Source of the DNA: Microcystis wesenbergii NRERC-220
Lineage (GTDB): Bacteria; Cyanobacteriota; Cyanobacteriia; Cyanobacteriales; Microcystaceae
Length of the DNA stretch: 64,000 bases
Direction: 5' to 3'
NCBI RefSeq assembly: GCF_032027425.1
Contig: NZ_JAVSJA010000001.1
Location: 1,302,001-1,366,000, forward strand
Positions 8,060-15,839 of the stretch are shown one piece after another. Below the pieces are notes generated by a model. It was not told where the DNA came from. It saw only the letters and a list, made by a program, of their open reading frames with translations, and made no database searches. Both the position numbers and the translations under genes were made by a program. How positions within the stretch are numbered: the stretch's first letter is position 1; every line of letters starts with the position of its first letter.

Positions 8060-10075
8060 GTGGAAAAGGGAACGCTGGTAGAATTTCGCGTCCAAGGAGA
8101 AAGGCGCTTAGGGGTGATCGATCGCCCAGAAGGTAAAAAAGATTGGATCGTCATCGATCAGGGGGGAAACCCGCATAAACTGCGTCCCCAACGCTTCGAT
8201 TACATTATCAAAGGAGGTCCATCCAACTATAGGGAGATCGGCAATTTTCTGCGAGAAGTCCAACCCTATCTAGATGCTAGTGGTTTAGAAGTGGCCTGGG
8301 AATTATTAGCCGGGGAAAATCAGTTAGTTACTCCCGAAGACATGGCCGAGATCCTCTTTTCCGATCGCAGTCCCCAGTTTTGCTATGCGGCCCATTGTCT
8401 CTTGAGTGATGATAAAGTTTATTTTAAAAATAAAGGGGATGGTTACGAGGCCCGCTCGGAAAATCAGGTAGAGGAAATCAAACACCAGCTAGAGGTGGAA
8501 CAACAGCGTCAACGGGAAAAAAGCCAATTTCTCCAACGTCTCCAGCAAGCCTTGGCCGGTGAAACGGTAGAATGGTCAGAAAGCGATCGAATTCGTCTGG
8601 AATCTCTAGAAAAATTTATCCTCCAACCCGAACAAAAATATCCAGCGGCCATGGACATACTCTCCCTGCTGGGCCGTTCCCAAACCCCCGAGGCTGCTTT
8701 TGAATTGTTAGTCGATTTGAAATGGTGGAGTAGTCACGAAAACCTTTTCCTGCGACGCAGTTCCTACCCCGTTCAATTCTCGAAAAAGGTACTTGATGTG
8801 GCGCGTCTTAATTTACTCAATCCCCCTGCGGATGCGGATGTCAACAATCGTCTCGATTTAACCCACCAAAAAATTTATACCATCGACGATGAAAGTACCG
8901 AGGAAATCGATGACGGATTATCGGTAGAAATGCTCGCGGATGGTGGTCATCGTCTCTGGATCCATATTGCCGATCCTAGCCGTTTAGTGCTTCCCGATGA
9001 TGAATTAGACCTAGAAGCACGTCGTCGCAGTACCAGTCTTTATCTTCCCACGGGAATGGTTCCCATGTTTCCCCTAGAGTTGGCCGCAGGTCCAATGAGT
9101 TTGATACAGGGTAAACTTTGTCCTGCCTTGAGTTTTGGGGTAATCCTCGATGAAACGGGGGCGATCGCCGATTATCGAATCCATCCTAGTACAATTAAAC
9201 CTACCTATCGCCTCACCTACGAAGATGTGGACGAAATGTTACATCTGGATCTGCAGCATGAACCGGAAGTGAGGATTCTCAACCGTTGGGCCAAACAACG
9301 CCACGCATGGCGCAAATCTCAGGGATCGATTAACATCCAAATGCCAGAATCATCCATTAAGGTGAAGGATAACGACGAAATTATCATAGAATTGCAGGAG
9401 GTATCCCCATCTCGGCAATTAGTGGCGGAAATGATGATTTTAGCTGGAGAAATCGCCGGTCGCTACTGTCAGCAACACGAGATACCCGTGCCTTTCCGCG
9501 GACAACCACAACCAGAATTACCCCCCGATGAGGAGTTAATTTTACTACCCGCGGGCCCTGTGCGTTCCTGTGCCTTGCGTCGCTGTATGCCGCGCAGTGA
9601 AATGACGACAATTCCTAACCGTCATGCTAGTCTGGGATTGAATACCTATTCCCAAGTAACTTCGCCAATTCGCCGTTATACTGACCTTTTGACCCATTTT
9701 CAACTAAAAGCTCATCTACGGGGCGATCAACTGCCTTTTACCCGGGATAGAATGCAGGAAATTCTCTATAGTGTCGCTAGTTCGGCCCAAGAAGCCACCT
9801 CGGTGGAACGACAAACTAATCGTTATTGGAGTTTGGAATTTTTGCGACGACAGGGAGATCAAGTCTGGCAAGCTTTGGTTTTACGCTGGCTGCGGGAAGA
9901 GGAAAATTTAGGCTTGATTTTATTGGAGGAATTGGGGTTAGAATTACCCCATCGTTTTGAGCGTTCGGTATCTTTAGGCGATCGCTTTCAAGTACAAGTT
10001 AGTCGCTCTGATCCCCACCGCGATGAGATCCGTTTTCGCGAGCTATCGGGTTTTGTCTCCTCCCAAGCAATTTAA
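8060..10075 (+). CDS. RNB-domain 3'-5' exoribonuclease (RNase II/R family)
   Basis: 671-aa exoribonuclease acting processively on single-stranded RNA. It starts with GTG at 8060, preceded by AAGGAAAA. The RNB catalytic domain shows the metal-binding acidic cluster TIDDESTEEIDDGLSVE (about residue 274), the ADPSRLVLPDDELDLEA segment and the RNA-contact motif SQVTSPIRRYTDLLTHF near residue 535. N-terminal cold-shock-like sequence is diverged (GTLVEFRVQGERRLGVIDR) and the C-terminus ends in an S1-like barrel (VSLGDRFQVQVSRSDP). The protein belongs to the shorter cyanobacterial/plastid group of RNase II/R enzymes; its exact orthology is not resolved. Confidence 0.9.
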   Translation: MEKGTLVEFRVQGERRLGVIDRPEGKKDWIVIDQGGNPHKLRPQRFDYIIKGGPSNYREIGNFLREVQPYLDASGLEVAWELLAGENQLVTPEDMAEILFSDRSPQFCYAAHCLLSDDKVYFKNKGDGYEARSENQVEEIKHQLEVEQQRQREKSQFLQRLQQALAGETVEWSESDRIRLESLEKFILQPEQKYPAAMDILSLLGRSQTPEAAFELLVDLKWWSSHENLFLRRSSYPVQFSKKVLDVARLNLLNPPADADVNNRLDLTHQKIYTIDDESTEEIDDGLSVEMLADGGHRLWIHIADPSRLVLPDDELDLEARRRSTSLYLPTGMVPMFPLELAAGPMSLIQGKLCPALSFGVILDETGAIADYRIHPSTIKPTYRLTYEDVDEMLHLDLQHEPEVRILNRWAKQRHAWRKSQGSINIQMPESSIKVKDNDEIIIELQEVSPSRQLVAEMMILAGEIAGRYCQQHEIPVPFRGQPQPELPPDEELILLPAGPVRSCALRRCMPRSEMTTIPNRHASLGLNTYSQVTSPIRRYTDLLTHFQLKAHLRGDQLPFTRDRMQEILYSVASSAQEATSVERQTNRYWSLEFLRRQGDQVWQALVLRWLREEENLGLILLEELGLELPHRFERSVSLGDRFQVQVSRSDPHRDEIRFRELSGFVSSQAI

Positions 10076-10824
10076 TCTCTCGGGGAGTCAGTATTCAGGA
10101 GTCGAGAGATAGGGTGATAGGGATTTACGGGGTTTAGGGAAATTTCAGCCAAATGCTCCACTACCCCACACCCTGCCACCACCGAAAAGCTTTTTGCCGC
10201 AAACCCTAAATAAGGTTCTTCGGTTTGTGTTATGCAATGGACGGAGGTTATAAGGGATGAAACTCTTATAGAGAAAGGCATTTGGCGATTTTTATCAATT
10301 GTTTTCGATCTAGAGCGAACTAATCAATTAAATCTCTTGCCAGATAAGAATTTAGTCGATTTATGCCACCCTATCGAACTATACTAAGTAACGAAGAACC
10401 ATACTTGTCAATGTAAAGTTTTATTACAGGATTCAACGTTTCTGACCCTGATGTTCTCTATTCTCTGGTTACTCATCAACCCATTGAATTCTTACAAAAA
10501 AAACAGAATCAAGATTCTCTAAGTCAGGCAAATGTTTAGATTAACTTTATTTTCTGGGAATTCAGATTGGGATGACTAATTAACGTAAGTTCGGGTTAAG
10601 CTGAAACCCTTATTCTGCCGTTGGCTGGAACCCTGATTCCCGCGTTGAGGAAGTCTCAAAATAGCCTTAACGCGAACATCAGATTAATTTAACCACGAGT
10701 TATGATCGCAAAAAAAGTGATTTTTTAATTATCGATACTTATCAAGGGATTCCAATTATCAATTCAGCCGAGTTTCTCACCCTTTTCTAAGATCACTGGA
10801 AATTTTTTAAGGTTAAAAAAGATG
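10076..10824. other. Intergenic region with MITE remnants
   Basis: About 750 bases without a credible gene. Contains the end of one repeat family at about 10176-10207 (gccgcaaaccctaaat), the ISL3-type MITE at 10213-10400, and AT-rich sequence to the terminator at 10825. Short frames here resemble nothing. Confidence 0.6.
10213..10400. mobile_element. MITE with ISL3-type terminal inverted repeats, copy 1
   Basis: 188 bp beginning GGTTCTTCGGTTTGTGTTATG and ending AGTAACGAAGAACC, so the outer nine bases are inverted. It aligns along its full length with 54294-54475 (same orientation) and 14240-14425 (reverse). The termini match those of the ISL3-family element at 30935-33544, which could mobilise it. 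No target duplication is recognisable. Confidence 0.8.
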
Positions 10825-10861
10825 GTAAAAATAAACCCCTTCAAGTGACTAAATGAAGGGG
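10825..10861 (-). terminator. Rho-independent terminator after the first PEP-CTERM-like gene
   Basis: Inverted repeat CCCCTTCA / TGAAGGGG (10836-10843 and 10854-10861) with a 10-base loop. Read on the minus strand it is followed by TTTATTTTTACC. It lies about 28 bases after the stop of the gene ending at 10889. Confidence 0.8.
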
Positions 10862-10888
10862 CGATTGTGAGTTTTTCATTGATGATTT

Positions 10889-11605
10889 TTAGGAGACTTT
10901 TGTGGTTTCCTTTTCTGAGGATTTGGACGACTTGAGTTTGCGTTTGAGGGTTGAAGCTGCGCCGAGAGTGCCGAGGGCGAGGAGACTGAGAGTGGAAGTG
11001 GGTTCCACCACTTCTACAACCCCAACGCAAGAACCGGGACAGCCTGCATAGTCAGAAAAGCCTGGTGGGTTCGACCAAGTTGAGTTAAAATCTGAGCGGG
11101 CGAATACTTGATAGGGTTCTATCAAAGTTCCTTCTTGGATATTGAAAGCTATACCACCAAAAGAAAATTTACGGAATGTGTCTCCTACTGGCAAGAATGG
11201 GAAGTCCGGTGCAAATCCACCATCGGGATTGAAAAGGTTGTCTGTAGGGGAATGAGGAATCTGATCACCAGCAGCGGAAACAATCGAACCAACTGGAAGA
11301 AGTCCAACAATAGGATATGTGATGCTTTCGTCGGTGTATGTCCCCGACACCGACGTGACTCGGTAACCAGTAAAGGTATAAGCTGGGGAAGTACCAGCGA
11401 GTGGCCCCCACAGAGGGTCAGTGTAAGACGGATAACTTTCAGTTATTAGTGTATCTTCAGTGGTTAGGATTAAATCGAATGAGTCATCATCAGTTCGTAA
11501 CCCATCGAACCGGAATGTAAGAGCGTGAGCGGATTCAGCAACCAAGCTAAGAACTGTAGTAACTACAGCAGTTCCAAGAGCCAAAGCCAAAGTCACATTT
11601 TTCAT
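10889..11605 (-). CDS. PEP-CTERM-like exported protein
   Basis: 238 aa with an N-terminal signal peptide (MKNVTLALALGTAVVTTVLSLVAESAHA) and a C-terminal sorting-type tail: VEPTSTLSLLALGTLGAAST followed by KRKLK, i.e. motif, hydrophobic helix, basic cluster, as in PEP-CTERM proteins processed by exosortase. The motif is VEPTS rather than canonical PEP. AGGAG precedes the ATG. The middle is Gly/Thr/Phe-rich without a known domain. The C-terminal 40 residues are nearly the same as in the next gene, while the rest is unrelated. No exosortase gene is in the window. Confidence 0.75.
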   Translation of the reverse strand: MKNVTLALALGTAVVTTVLSLVAESAHALTFRFDGLRTDDDSFDLILTTEDTLITESYPSYTDPLWGPLAGTSPAYTFTGYRVTSVSGTYTDESITYPIVGLLPVGSIVSAAGDQIPHSPTDNLFNPDGGFAPDFPFLPVGDTFRKFSFGGIAFNIQEGTLIEPYQVFARSDFNSTWSNPPGFSDYAGCPGSCVGVVEVVEPTSTLSLLALGTLGAASTLKRKLKSSKSSEKETTKVS

Positions 11606-11664
11606 TTTTTTACTCCTGAGTAGTGTTTTTGTTGGTGTAAGGTTGTAGTTTTACTTTGAGGCTA

Positions 11665-12795
11665 TTAGCCAACTTTTGTCATTTCCTTTTCTGTCGATTT
11701 GGATGGCTTTAGTTTGCGTTTGAGGGTTGAAGCTGTACCGAGAGTTCCGAAAGCAAAAAGACTCAATATGAAAGAAGGTTCGGGTACCGCAGCAGAAGCA
11801 GTACCGCTTTGAAAAATATCGAGTGCTAATCCAAACTGCCCGATTTCATCTTCTCCCAACGTACCTGCTGGAATATAAAAAGGTATTGAAAACTTACTAT
11901 TATTGGGATTTAATAGAAAGTATCCTGGCAGCAAAGGATCGATATTTGTATCAAAGTCTTGTGAGGATATTGGAGAACTAATTAATGGGCTTAAAAAGGA
12001 TACATTCACTTGATTTGAATCAGAGTTCAGACTTAAGTTCAGATTAAATAATTCGGGTAATCCTGGAATGTTAGTAACAGCATTTAAAGTAAATGAAGCA
12101 CTAGCACTTCCATCTGGCGATGCATAAGCTGATAAACCGAATCCTGCATTAGGATCGCTTGAAGTATTCGATAGTAAATCTACAGTTAAAACTGCTTTGG
12201 TTATCTGAGTTAGAGGATCTAAAATAAAAGGATCTGTGCCAGCAGCAGCAGCACTAGCAGACCGTCCTATAAAGGCATTTGCACTACAAGCTGTTGTTGT
12301 TGCAGCACTAATTCCAAGAATACTTCCCGGTGTATTACCTACTACAATATTGCTTGATATTGAAGCTTGTGCTTCGGAGTTAGCCTTAAACACTGATGCT
12401 TTTACCAAAGGAGTAGCTATACCTGCAGTTGTGTTTGGAGGGGTAAATATTGTTCCAACAAAAGAATTTGGTTTTGCAGGATCATTACCCTTTCCTGTAC
12501 CAGGAAAACTGTTACTCTGACTACTGAATGGACCACTGGCATTCGCAGAAGCTCCAACTTGACCTTTAGCAATTCTATTAATAGGAATTTGAACAATAAA
12601 ATCATCACCATTCAATATTGCTAATGTAATTAATATAACGGGCTTTGTGATAATCTTTTCTAATCCAATAATTGAAACGTCGCCACAACCTTTGGCAACT
12701 GCTTCAGCTTTTGCAATTTTTATTGTGCTTAAAAGCTGTGCTGAAATTAAAATTATAAGGCTGATTTTGCTTGCAATTTTTCTTGAAAATGTCAT
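11665..12795 (-). CDS. PEP-CTERM exported protein
   Basis: 376 aa from the ATG at 12795, chosen because GGAG sits 8 bases before it; an upstream TTG at 12816 is less likely. Signal peptide MTFSRKIASKISLIILISAQLLS. The body is rich in Ala, Ser, Asn and Gly with many short beta-like stretches, as in secreted cyanobacterial surface proteins. The tail has VPEPSFILSLFAFGTLGTAS and KRKLK, a clear PEP-CTERM signal, then an extra KPSKSTEKEMTKVG. It is a tandem neighbour of the gene at 10889, 59 bases apart, and probably in the same transcript. Function unknown. Confidence 0.8.
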   Translation of the reverse strand: MTFSRKIASKISLIILISAQLLSTIKIAKAEAVAKGCGDVSIIGLEKIITKPVILITLAILNGDDFIVQIPINRIAKGQVGASANASGPFSSQSNSFPGTGKGNDPAKPNSFVGTIFTPPNTTAGIATPLVKASVFKANSEAQASISSNIVVGNTPGSILGISAATTTACSANAFIGRSASAAAAGTDPFILDPLTQITKAVLTVDLLSNTSSDPNAGFGLSAYASPDGSASASFTLNAVTNIPGLPELFNLNLSLNSDSNQVNVSFLSPLISSPISSQDFDTNIDPLLPGYFLLNPNNSKFSIPFYIPAGTLGEDEIGQFGLALDIFQSGTASAAVPEPSFILSLFAFGTLGTASTLKRKLKPSKSTEKEMTKVG

Positions 12796-12983
12796 TTGTC
12801 TTACTCCAAATTTCAATCAGGCAAAACTTTGATCCCCTCTCTTAATATCTCAGGTCAAGCAACAGCCCAACCCAACAACAAAGACGGACAACAGAACTAT
12901 ACACACTACCCCCCCCAATAAAGTATCAAAAACTACAATTTAATAAATCTTTATATTTCTCTCCCTAGCAGCGACTCCCAAAG

Positions 12984-13074
12984 GAAGGACTCTCAAGTAG
13001 TTTCCCCTGTTTTACCCCTTCTCGGGCGACCTATCCTCTTCCGTGAGGGATTGTGGAGCGGTATGTCGGATTCG
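12984..13074. repeat. 91-bp direct repeat, left copy, flanking a toxin-antitoxin pair
   Basis: Sequence from gaaggact to cggattcg that recurs at 13603-13693 with about 85-90 percent identity by eye, including ttccgtgagggattgt and cggtatgtcggattcg. It ends three bases before the toxin stop codon. Confidence 0.85.
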
Positions 13075-13077
13075 GTA

Positions 13078-13329
13078 TTATTTATAAATATCACCACGAG
13101 AACCGATCTCAGTGATAATGAAAAGCCGTTCTTCTCGATTGACTTGCATTAATACCCGATAATTACCAACTCGCAGACGATAACCTTCACGCCCTTTAAG
13201 TTTTTTGAAATCTGTCTGAGTAGGACTAACCAGCAATTGATCCAGTTCATTTAAGATACGCTCTTGGCTACGAGGCTGTAACCGTTTTAGGTAACGCTCG
13301 GCTGGTTTTAAGATGATGTAACGCCACAT
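13078..13329 (-). CDS. RelE/ParE-family toxin
   Basis: 83 aa with the compact RelE/ParE fold pattern: MWRYIILKPAERYLKRLQPRSQERILNELD, then FKKLKGREGYRLRVGNYRVLMQV and a terminal IITEIGSRGDIYK. The Arg-rich strand GYRLRVGNYRVLMQ is diagnostic. RelE-type members cleave mRNA on the ribosome; ParE-type inhibit gyrase; sequence alone does not separate them, though the KLKG/YRLRVGNYRVL pattern is more RelE-like. The start overlaps the antitoxin gene end by 22 bases, as expected for a translationally coupled pair. Confidence 0.85.
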   Translation of the reverse strand: MWRYIILKPAERYLKRLQPRSQERILNELDQLLVSPTQTDFKKLKGREGYRLRVGNYRVLMQVNREERLFIITEIGSRGDIYK

Positions 13330-13502
13330 CCTAATTCAGCCTTTAACTTAACTAAGGATTTGCCAGGATCGCGCCCTTCTAGATACTCCTGATAGGCTTT
13401 CTCTGCCGCTTCAATTTCTTCGGGAAGCACGTCATCAGCCGTCTCAGAAGTTTCTAAATACTCTAGGAATTGCTCAATATCTACAGCACTTTGGTCGTTC
13501 AT
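13308..13502 (-). CDS. Antitoxin of the RelE/ParE pair
   Basis: 64-aa acidic protein (DIEQFLEYLETSETADDVLPEEIEAAEKAYQEYLEGRDPGKSLVKLK) directly upstream of and overlapping the toxin. The composition and the KSLVKLKAELG end suit a small antitoxin whose C-terminal part wraps the toxin. It lacks an obvious DNA-binding ribbon-helix-helix at the N-terminus. The assignment rests mainly on position. Confidence 0.7.
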   Translation of the reverse strand: MNDQSAVDIEQFLEYLETSETADDVLPEEIEAAEKAYQEYLEGRDPGKSLVKLKAELGCGVTSS

Positions 13503-13602
13503 GCTACTGCCCTTACTTCCATATTGTTTTTCTGGCTTTCATTTTAAATTTTACCGCATTTATAAGTGTATCCTAAGAGTGCGATCGCATCGATTCACAG
13601 GA

Positions 13603-13693
13603 GAAGGAGTCTCAATTAGTTTCCCCTGTTTTACTCCTTCTCAGGCGAACTATCGTCTTCCGTGAGGGATTGTAGCGCGGTATGTCGGATTCG
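13603..13693. repeat. 91-bp direct repeat, right copy
   Basis: Partner of 12984-13074, same orientation. The two copies bracket the 425-bp toxin-antitoxin pair at a spacing of 619 bases. The remaining sequence from 13694 to 13922 shows no gene. Confidence 0.85.
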
Positions 13694-13922
13694 CCTTTGT
13701 GTTCTCCCTTGACTGCCCCTCAACGCGATCGCTAACCCAAATTAAGCACGATTATATTGCCATAAAGCCGTAGAGGTTTGGTCTCCAACCCCTTGAGGAC
13801 AAGATAGGCTGCACCCGCTCATTCTGTCGGCTGGAGAGGGGAAACCCGTTACTGATTCTGCTCACAGAGAAGGACTAATTTTATTGGTGTAGAATAGAGA
13901 CAATTATTGAGAGAGAAAGAAA

Positions 13923-14174
13923 ATGAGCACTATTTCCCTTGAAATTCCTGAAGAAATCTTAATTAGTCTCAAAGAAACTCCTGAAAATCTATCAAGAGAA
14001 TTAAAAATATTGGCAGCCGTTAAACTTTTTGAACTTGACAAACTATCTTCAGGACGTGCAGCCCAATTAGCCGGAATGTCACGGGTAGAATTTTTAACTA
14101 TTTTGGGACGTTATCAAGTCTCCCCTTTTTCTTTAACGACTGAACAATTAGAGCAAGATATTGTCAATGCCTAA
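13923..14174 (+). CDS. UPF0175 family antitoxin, orphaned
   Basis: 83 aa: MSTISLEIPEEILISLKET, then LKILAAVKLFELDKLSSGRAAQLAGMSRVEFLTILGRY, the small helical UPF0175 fold that usually pairs with a DUF3368 (PIN-like) toxin encoded directly downstream. A GAGAGAAAGAAA purine stretch precedes the ATG. The downstream partner is reduced to an 18-codon stub, so this is probably a lone antitoxin that may still repress its promoter or neutralise a related toxin. Confidence 0.8.
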   Translation: MSTISLEIPEEILISLKETPENLSRELKILAAVKLFELDKLSSGRAAQLAGMSRVEFLTILGRYQVSPFSLTTEQLEQDIVNA

Positions 14175-14223
14175 TCCTCCTGATAAAGTTGTCAATGATG
14201 TTCTTCGATTAGCTGGAGAGTAA
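14167..14223 (+). pseudogene. Collapsed DUF3368 toxin remnant (18 codons)
   Basis: An ATG overlaps the last codons of the UPF0175 gene and opens a frame MPNPPDKVVNDVLRLAGE followed by TAA. From memory of the family, DUF3368 toxins start like M-PDKVV-(S)N and end like -LRLAGE, so this reads as the two ends of a toxin gene joined after loss of the middle roughly 130 codons. The alternative is a chance short frame. Confidence 0.45.
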
Positions 14224-14239
14224 GTATGCTAAAAAAAAA

Positions 14240-14425
14240 GGCTCTTCGTTACTTGGTATGGTTCGATAGGGGAGCATAAATCGACTAAATCCTTATCTGG
14301 CAAGAGACTTAATTGATTAGTTCGCTCTAGACAAAAATAATTAACAAAAATCGCTAAATGCCTTTCTATACAAGGGTTACATCCTCTATAACCCCCGCTC
14401 ATTGCATAACATAAACCGAAGAGCC
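14240..14425. mobile_element. MITE with ISL3-type terminal inverted repeats, copy 2 (inverted)
   Basis: 186 bp starting GGCTCTTCGTTACTTGGTATG and ending ATAAACCGAAGAGCC. It is the reverse-oriented relative of 10213-10400 and 54294-54475 and has the GGCTCTTCG terminus of the full ISL3 element. It lies 16 bases after the toxin stub. No clear target duplication. Confidence 0.8.
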
Positions 14426-14729
14426 AGATAACTAAAATTCTTTGATATAACTGAACTTCTCTAGTGCAAATGTACTAGCTATCTAAACATGGCTACAGAG
14501 GGAATCGCTTACTCTAGAGATTGATGACACTATCTGTTACAATCAGGTTAGCGATCGCTATACAGCCAACTCTATAGAATCGCTCTACTCCAGATACAGT
14601 CAACGGTAAAGCCATTTTCAAGTGAAAAATGTACCCAGTAGCCTCTTTTCAATTTTTTCTGAGAAGCTCCATAAGGGTTGTGTTGATTTTTTAGTATTTA
14701 TGTATGGGTAAGTCCAGACATATCTATCA
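14426..14729. other. Intergenic region
   Basis: About 300 AT-rich bases with no gene I can support. A GCGATCGC octamer (HIP1) lies near 14552. The 3' end of yhaV begins at 14730. Confidence 0.5.
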
Positions 14730-15227
14730 TTAAATTTCGGTTTCAGCAGCTTCGCGTAAACGGCTAATTGTACTTTTCGCCTCTTTGAGTAGGTCATTCC
14801 AATCATCTGGAGGATGACCGGTCTCCAGCATTTTTCTAAAGACTCTATAAGCGTCTGTACTACTCTCATAAGCTCGTTTAGAGTTTTCATCATTGACCCA
14901 AGCGAGAAGAATTATTTTACTCTCTTGATGATATCGAAAAAACAGTCGATACTGCTGAAAAAACTTGGCTCTAAACCAGTGTTTGTAATCGTCTCCAAGC
15001 GCAGTTCCCTGTCGATACTCACTGCGAGTTGGGTCTTGAGGAATAGTATCAAAGGCTAACTTTGCTATGGCAGCTAGACGCTTTGTCGCATTTTTCCTTT
15101 TATAATCTTGAGGAAACTTGTGACGCAGCTCTTCAACCTGCGTCACAAGTTCTTCAAACTGTTCAAGGAACAGAGGATGAGCAAATATGTTCCATCCATT
15201 AATTATTAGGGGCTGATCTATAGACAA
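14730..15227 (-). CDS. yhaV: YhaV-type toxin (ribosome-associated RNase)
   Basis: 165 aa, RelE-superfamily toxin. The pattern INGWNIFAHPLFLEQFEELVTQVEEL at the N-terminus, then PTRSEYRQGTALGDDYKHWFRAKFFQQYRLFFRYHQESKIILLAWVNDENSKRAY, is that of YhaV. In E. coli YhaV cleaves RNA and is neutralised by PrlF. It starts with TTG at 15227, three bases after the prlF stop, so translation is probably coupled. The C-terminal DDWNDLLKEA extension is common in cyanobacterial copies. Confidence 0.88.
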   Translation of the reverse strand: MSIDQPLIINGWNIFAHPLFLEQFEELVTQVEELRHKFPQDYKRKNATKRLAAIAKLAFDTIPQDPTRSEYRQGTALGDDYKHWFRAKFFQQYRLFFRYHQESKIILLAWVNDENSKRAYESSTDAYRVFRKMLETGHPPDDWNDLLKEAKSTISRLREAAETEI

Positions 15228-15229
15228 CC

Positions 15230-15565
15230 TTATTCGTCCTCATCCACAAGTGGTGCATCAAGATCCAGATCAACGCCAGAGACCAAAGATTGAACATGAC
15301 TGACTAGGTTAGAACTAATTGCCTGTATGTGTTGAGGGTTCTGTTCCATATCTTGTGCAAGAAAATTCAGAAATTTCCCAAGCACCGGATCATTTTCTTC
15401 TGCTCCGTCAGCCTTGGAAATCCATACTTTGCCGTTAGGCTGTATGTTGTAGCAGATTTTATCACGCTTATTCAAGCCAAGTGCTTTGCGAACAGAATCG
15501 GGAATTGTAGTCTGATAGCGATCGGTAAGAGTGGATTCTGGGCATGGGGCCATCGTTGCAGCCAT
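15230..15565 (-). CDS. prlF: PrlF family antitoxin (SpoVT/AbrB fold)
   Basis: 111 aa. The N-terminal swapped-hairpin AbrB domain reads ESTLTDRYQTTIPDSVRKALGLNKRDKICYNI and would bind operator DNA. The acidic C-terminus would contact YhaV. It is the first gene of a prlF-yhaV operon on the minus strand; autoregulation by the complex is the family norm, and the operator has not been picked out here. Confidence 0.88.
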   Translation of the reverse strand: MAATMAPCPESTLTDRYQTTIPDSVRKALGLNKRDKICYNIQPNGKVWISKADGAEENDPVLGKFLNFLAQDMEQNPQHIQAISSNLVSHVQSLVSGVDLDLDAPLVDEDE

Positions 15566-15839
15566 TGCGACTTCTAAACCTGTCTGTAAAAACTAGATCT
15601 TGATGGTAATGCAACTGCATTGTCTTGTCAAGTATGGAGTGACTAGATCTACAGCCTAACGGCTCCGTTCACCTTAAATGTCGGCAGGATGCCCCTGTTA
15701 CACCCATAAGGTTGTTGTAATAAACCTACACCTGTCAGCATCCCACACCCCATCACCCCACTTCCCCCCCGTTGAGTTAGCGGGTTAGGCTTCGATCTGT
15801 CAGAATACAAGTATTGAAACAACCCTTTTAAGAGGCTTC

